Below are positions 3,562 through 5,354 of a DNA stretch of 5,354 nt, one piece after another. Under the pieces are notes generated by a model that was given only the letters and a program-made list of their open reading frames with translations, did not search any database and was not told the DNA's origin. Source of the stretch: Candidatus Bathyarchaeota archaeon (GTDB lineage Archaea > Thermoproteota > Bathyarchaeia > Bathyarchaeales > UBA233); assembly GCA_003661945.1 (NCBI GenBank), contig QMXC01000093.1, positions 1 through 5,354 on the forward strand, written 5' to 3'. The position numbers and the translations under genes are program-made. Position 1 is the first letter of the stretch. Every line of letters starts with the position of its first letter.

Positions 3562-5354
3562 ATGAGTGAGAAAAAAACGATTGATGTTTTGCTTCAGGAA
3601 AAGAGGATCTTTTATCCTCCGAAGGAGATCGTGGAAAACAGCAACGTTAAGAAGTGGATGGATAAGCATGGAATCAAAACTTACGAGGAGCTTCTTGAAC
3701 GCGCCAAGGACATCGAGTGGTTCTGGGGTGAAGTTGCAAAAGAAGTTGTGGAATGGTATGAGCCGCCGCAGAAAGTGTTGGAGTGGAACGAGCCTTTCGC
3801 GAAATGGTTCGTAGGCGCCAAATACAACATCGTGCACGACGCTTTGGACAAGCATATGAAGACTTGGAGAAGAAACAAGGTTGCATATATCTTCGAAGGA
3901 GAGCCGGGTGACGTCAGAAAGCTGACCTATTTCGACTTGTACAAAGAAGTGAACAAGCTCGCAAACGCGCTTAAAAGCCTAGGCGTACAAAAAGGCGACC
4001 GGGTAGGCATATACTTGCCCATGATTCCTGAACTGCCGATAAGCATGCTTGCATGCGCGAAAATCGGCGCGGTACACAGCGTAGTCTTTTCCGGATTCAG
4101 CACAGGTGGACTGAGAACAAGGCTCGCGGACTGCGAAGCAAAGGTGCTGATAACATGCGACGGATTCTATCGGAGGGGAAAAACCATTGCGTTAAAGGAG
4201 CAAGCTGACGAAGCCTTAGAAGGAGTACCCTCGGTTAAAAACGTTATAGTGTACAAGCGGACGGGTTTCCCTGTTCCATGGAAAGAGGGAAGGGACCTAT
4301 GGTGGCACGAGTTCGTTGACAAGCAATCAGCGAAGTGTGAAACCGAGAAGCTTGATGCTAACGATTTGCTGTACATACTTTACACTTCGGGTACCACGGG
4401 TACGCCTAAGGGGGTTATGCATGCCCACGGCGGATACGCTGTTGGCACGGCGCTTACGGTTAAATGGGTTTTCGACATAAAAGACGAGGACGTATGGTGG
4501 TGCTCTGCGGATATAGGCTGGGTAACCGGGCACAGCTACATAGTCTATGCGCCGCTCATCTTGGGAGCAACCTCCATCATATACGAAGGCGCACCGGACT
4601 ATCCGCAGCCGGACAGATGGTGGGAAATAATAGAGAAATACGGCGTAACAATCTTTTATACGGCGCCAACAGCCATCCGAATGCACATGAGGTACGGCGA
4701 GGAATGGGTGAAGAAGCACGATTTGAGCTCTTTAAGGCTTTTAGGCTCCGTCGGCGAAGCCATAAACCCCGAAGCTTGGATATGGTACTACAAGTACATA
4801 GGCGGCGAAAGATGCCCAATAATGGACACGTGGTGGCAGACCGAAACAGGCTCCTTCGTAATTGCGCCGTTGCCTATAACCCCGCTGAAACCGGGCTCGG
4901 CGACAAAGCCGCTCCCAGGATTCTCGGCGGAAATCTATGATGAAGAAGGAAACGTAGCGAAAGAGGGTGGCGGCGACCTCTTTCTGCTAACTCCTTGGCC
5001 GGCTATGCTTCGAGGACTCTTCAAGAACCCGGAAAGATACAAGCTGGTCTACTGGAGCAAGCTTCCGCACAAGTATTACACCGGAGACAAAGCCCGAAAA
5101 GACAAGGACGGATACTTCTGGATTCAAGGCAGAGCAGACGACATCTTGAAGGTGGCTGGACACCGTATAGGAAACTATGAAATCGAGTCAGCGTTGGTAA
5201 GCCATCCCAAAGTAGCCGAAGCCGTGGTAATTGGTAAGCCTCATGAAATAAAAGGCGAAGCCATAGTAGCATTCGTCGTCCTCAAAGAAGGAGTCCAGCC
5301 AAGCGAAGAACTTCGAAAAGAGCTCAGAGAACACGTTGCAGCAGAAATGGGTAA
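3562..5354 (+). CDS. acs: AMP-forming acetyl-CoA synthetase, 3' end beyond the window
   Basis: The enzyme activates acetate (possibly propionate) with ATP to an acyl-adenylate and then forms acyl-CoA. The window holds 597 codons of a family that is usually about 630-660 residues long, so only the C-terminal tail, including the catalytic lysine region, is missing. An acetyl-CoA-synthetase-type N-terminal region (about 40-100) precedes the adenylating domain. Motifs in order: VVFSGFS (174-180), the ATP loop [14 protein letters not shown] (271-284), [12 protein letters not shown] (315-326), [13 protein letters not shown] (394-406), [10 protein letters not shown] (421-430), [13 protein letters not shown] (441-453), YYTGD (505-509) and the hinge [21 protein letters not shown] (523-543). 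The second W of WWQTETG is the residue that limits the acyl pocket to short acids in known Acs enzymes. The ATG at 3562 is the first start after an in-frame stop at 3544, and its ribosome binding site is weak. Small departures from the usual motifs are GEA for GEP (A400) and TETGS for TETGG (S431). Confidence 0.95.
   Translation, partial: MSEKKTIDVLLQEKRIFYPPKEIVENSNVKKWMDKHGIKTYEELLERAKDIEWFWGEVAKEVVEWYEPPQKVLEWNEPFAKWFVGAKYNIVHDALDKHMKTWRRNKVAYIFEGEPGDVRKLTYFDLYKEVNKLANALKSLGVQKGDRVGIYLPMIPELPISMLACAKIGAVHSVVFSGFSTGGLRTRLADCEAKVLITCDGFYRRGKTIALKEQADEALEGVPSVKNVIVYKRTGFPVPWKEGRDLWWHEFVDKQSAKCETEKLDANDLLYILYTSGTTGTPKGVMHAHGGYAVGTALTVKWVFDIKDEDVWWCSADIGWVTGHSYIVYAPLILGATSIIYEGAPDYPQPDRWWEIIEKYGVTIFYTAPTAIRMHMRYGEEWVKKHDLSSLRLLGSVGEAINPEAWIWYYKYIGGERCPIMDTWWQTETGSFVIAPLPITPLKPGSATKPLPGFSAEIYDEEGNVAKEGGGDLFLLTPWPAMLRGLFKNPERYKLVYWSKLPHKYYTGDKARKDKDGYFWIQGRADDILKVAGHRIGNYEIESALVSHPKVAEAVVIGKPHEIKGEAIVAFVVLKEGVQPSEELRKELREHVAAEMG

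Noticed and set aside
3478..3855. Antisense ORF of 125 codons overlapping the start of acs and its promoter
   Set aside because: It covers the conserved N-terminal coding part of acs and has no motif of its own.
4464..4940. 158-codon plus-strand ORF inside acs in another frame
   Set aside because: The acs frame runs unbroken through this stretch with conserved motifs; the other frame gives an Arg/His-rich sequence typical of an out-of-frame reading.

Overview
The window looks like chromosomal DNA from an archaeon, most probably of the TACK/Bathyarchaeia type. The clade is an inference from gene content and style, not proven. Supporting evidence: TATA-like boxes about 23-27 bp upstream of plausible transcript starts; a tRNA-Tyr with a C1-G72 pair and an intron at the canonical 37/38 position; 3' CCA encoded in both tRNAs; a Thi4-type thiazole synthase with the archaeal active-site His; a DUF401 membrane protein of a type common in archaea. 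Base composition is moderate and there is no mobile element, CRISPR array or phage gene.

Layout, left to right. 1-78 is non-coding and carries a TATA-like box. 79-231 is a possible 50-residue leaderless ORF. 256-1467 is a DUF401 multi-pass membrane protein. 1564-2337 is thi4 (thiazole synthase), with its own promoter and ribosome binding site. 2402-3136 is an FdhD family protein behind two back-to-back inverted repeats. 3157-3234 (minus) is tRNA-Ala(CGC). 3336-3471 (plus) is intron-containing tRNA-Tyr(GTA), divergent from tRNA-Ala across about 100 bp. 3562 to the window edge is an AMP-forming acetyl-CoA synthetase that lacks its C-terminal tail only because the window ends.

All protein genes are on the plus strand, but most have their own promoter-like signals and unrelated roles: a transporter-like protein, thiamine precursor synthesis, molybdenum-cofactor sulfuration, translation, and acetate activation. 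They read as a string of small transcription units, not one pathway operon.

Points worth a second look: (i) FdhD has no CxxC cysteine pair where the family's sulfur-carrying loop should be; (ii) Thi4 has His, not Cys, at the sulfur-donor position, predicting a sulfide-using, multi-turnover enzyme; (iii) the tRNA-Tyr intron contains a 9-nt perfect complement to the tRNA's own D arm plus an 8-bp hairpin; (iv) a perfect 15-bp palindrome lies between a TATA-like box and the start of fdhD, like a repressor operator; (v) third codon positions drift from G/T-rich at gene starts to A/C-rich at gene ends in three of the four long genes. No clearly new multi-gene system is visible.
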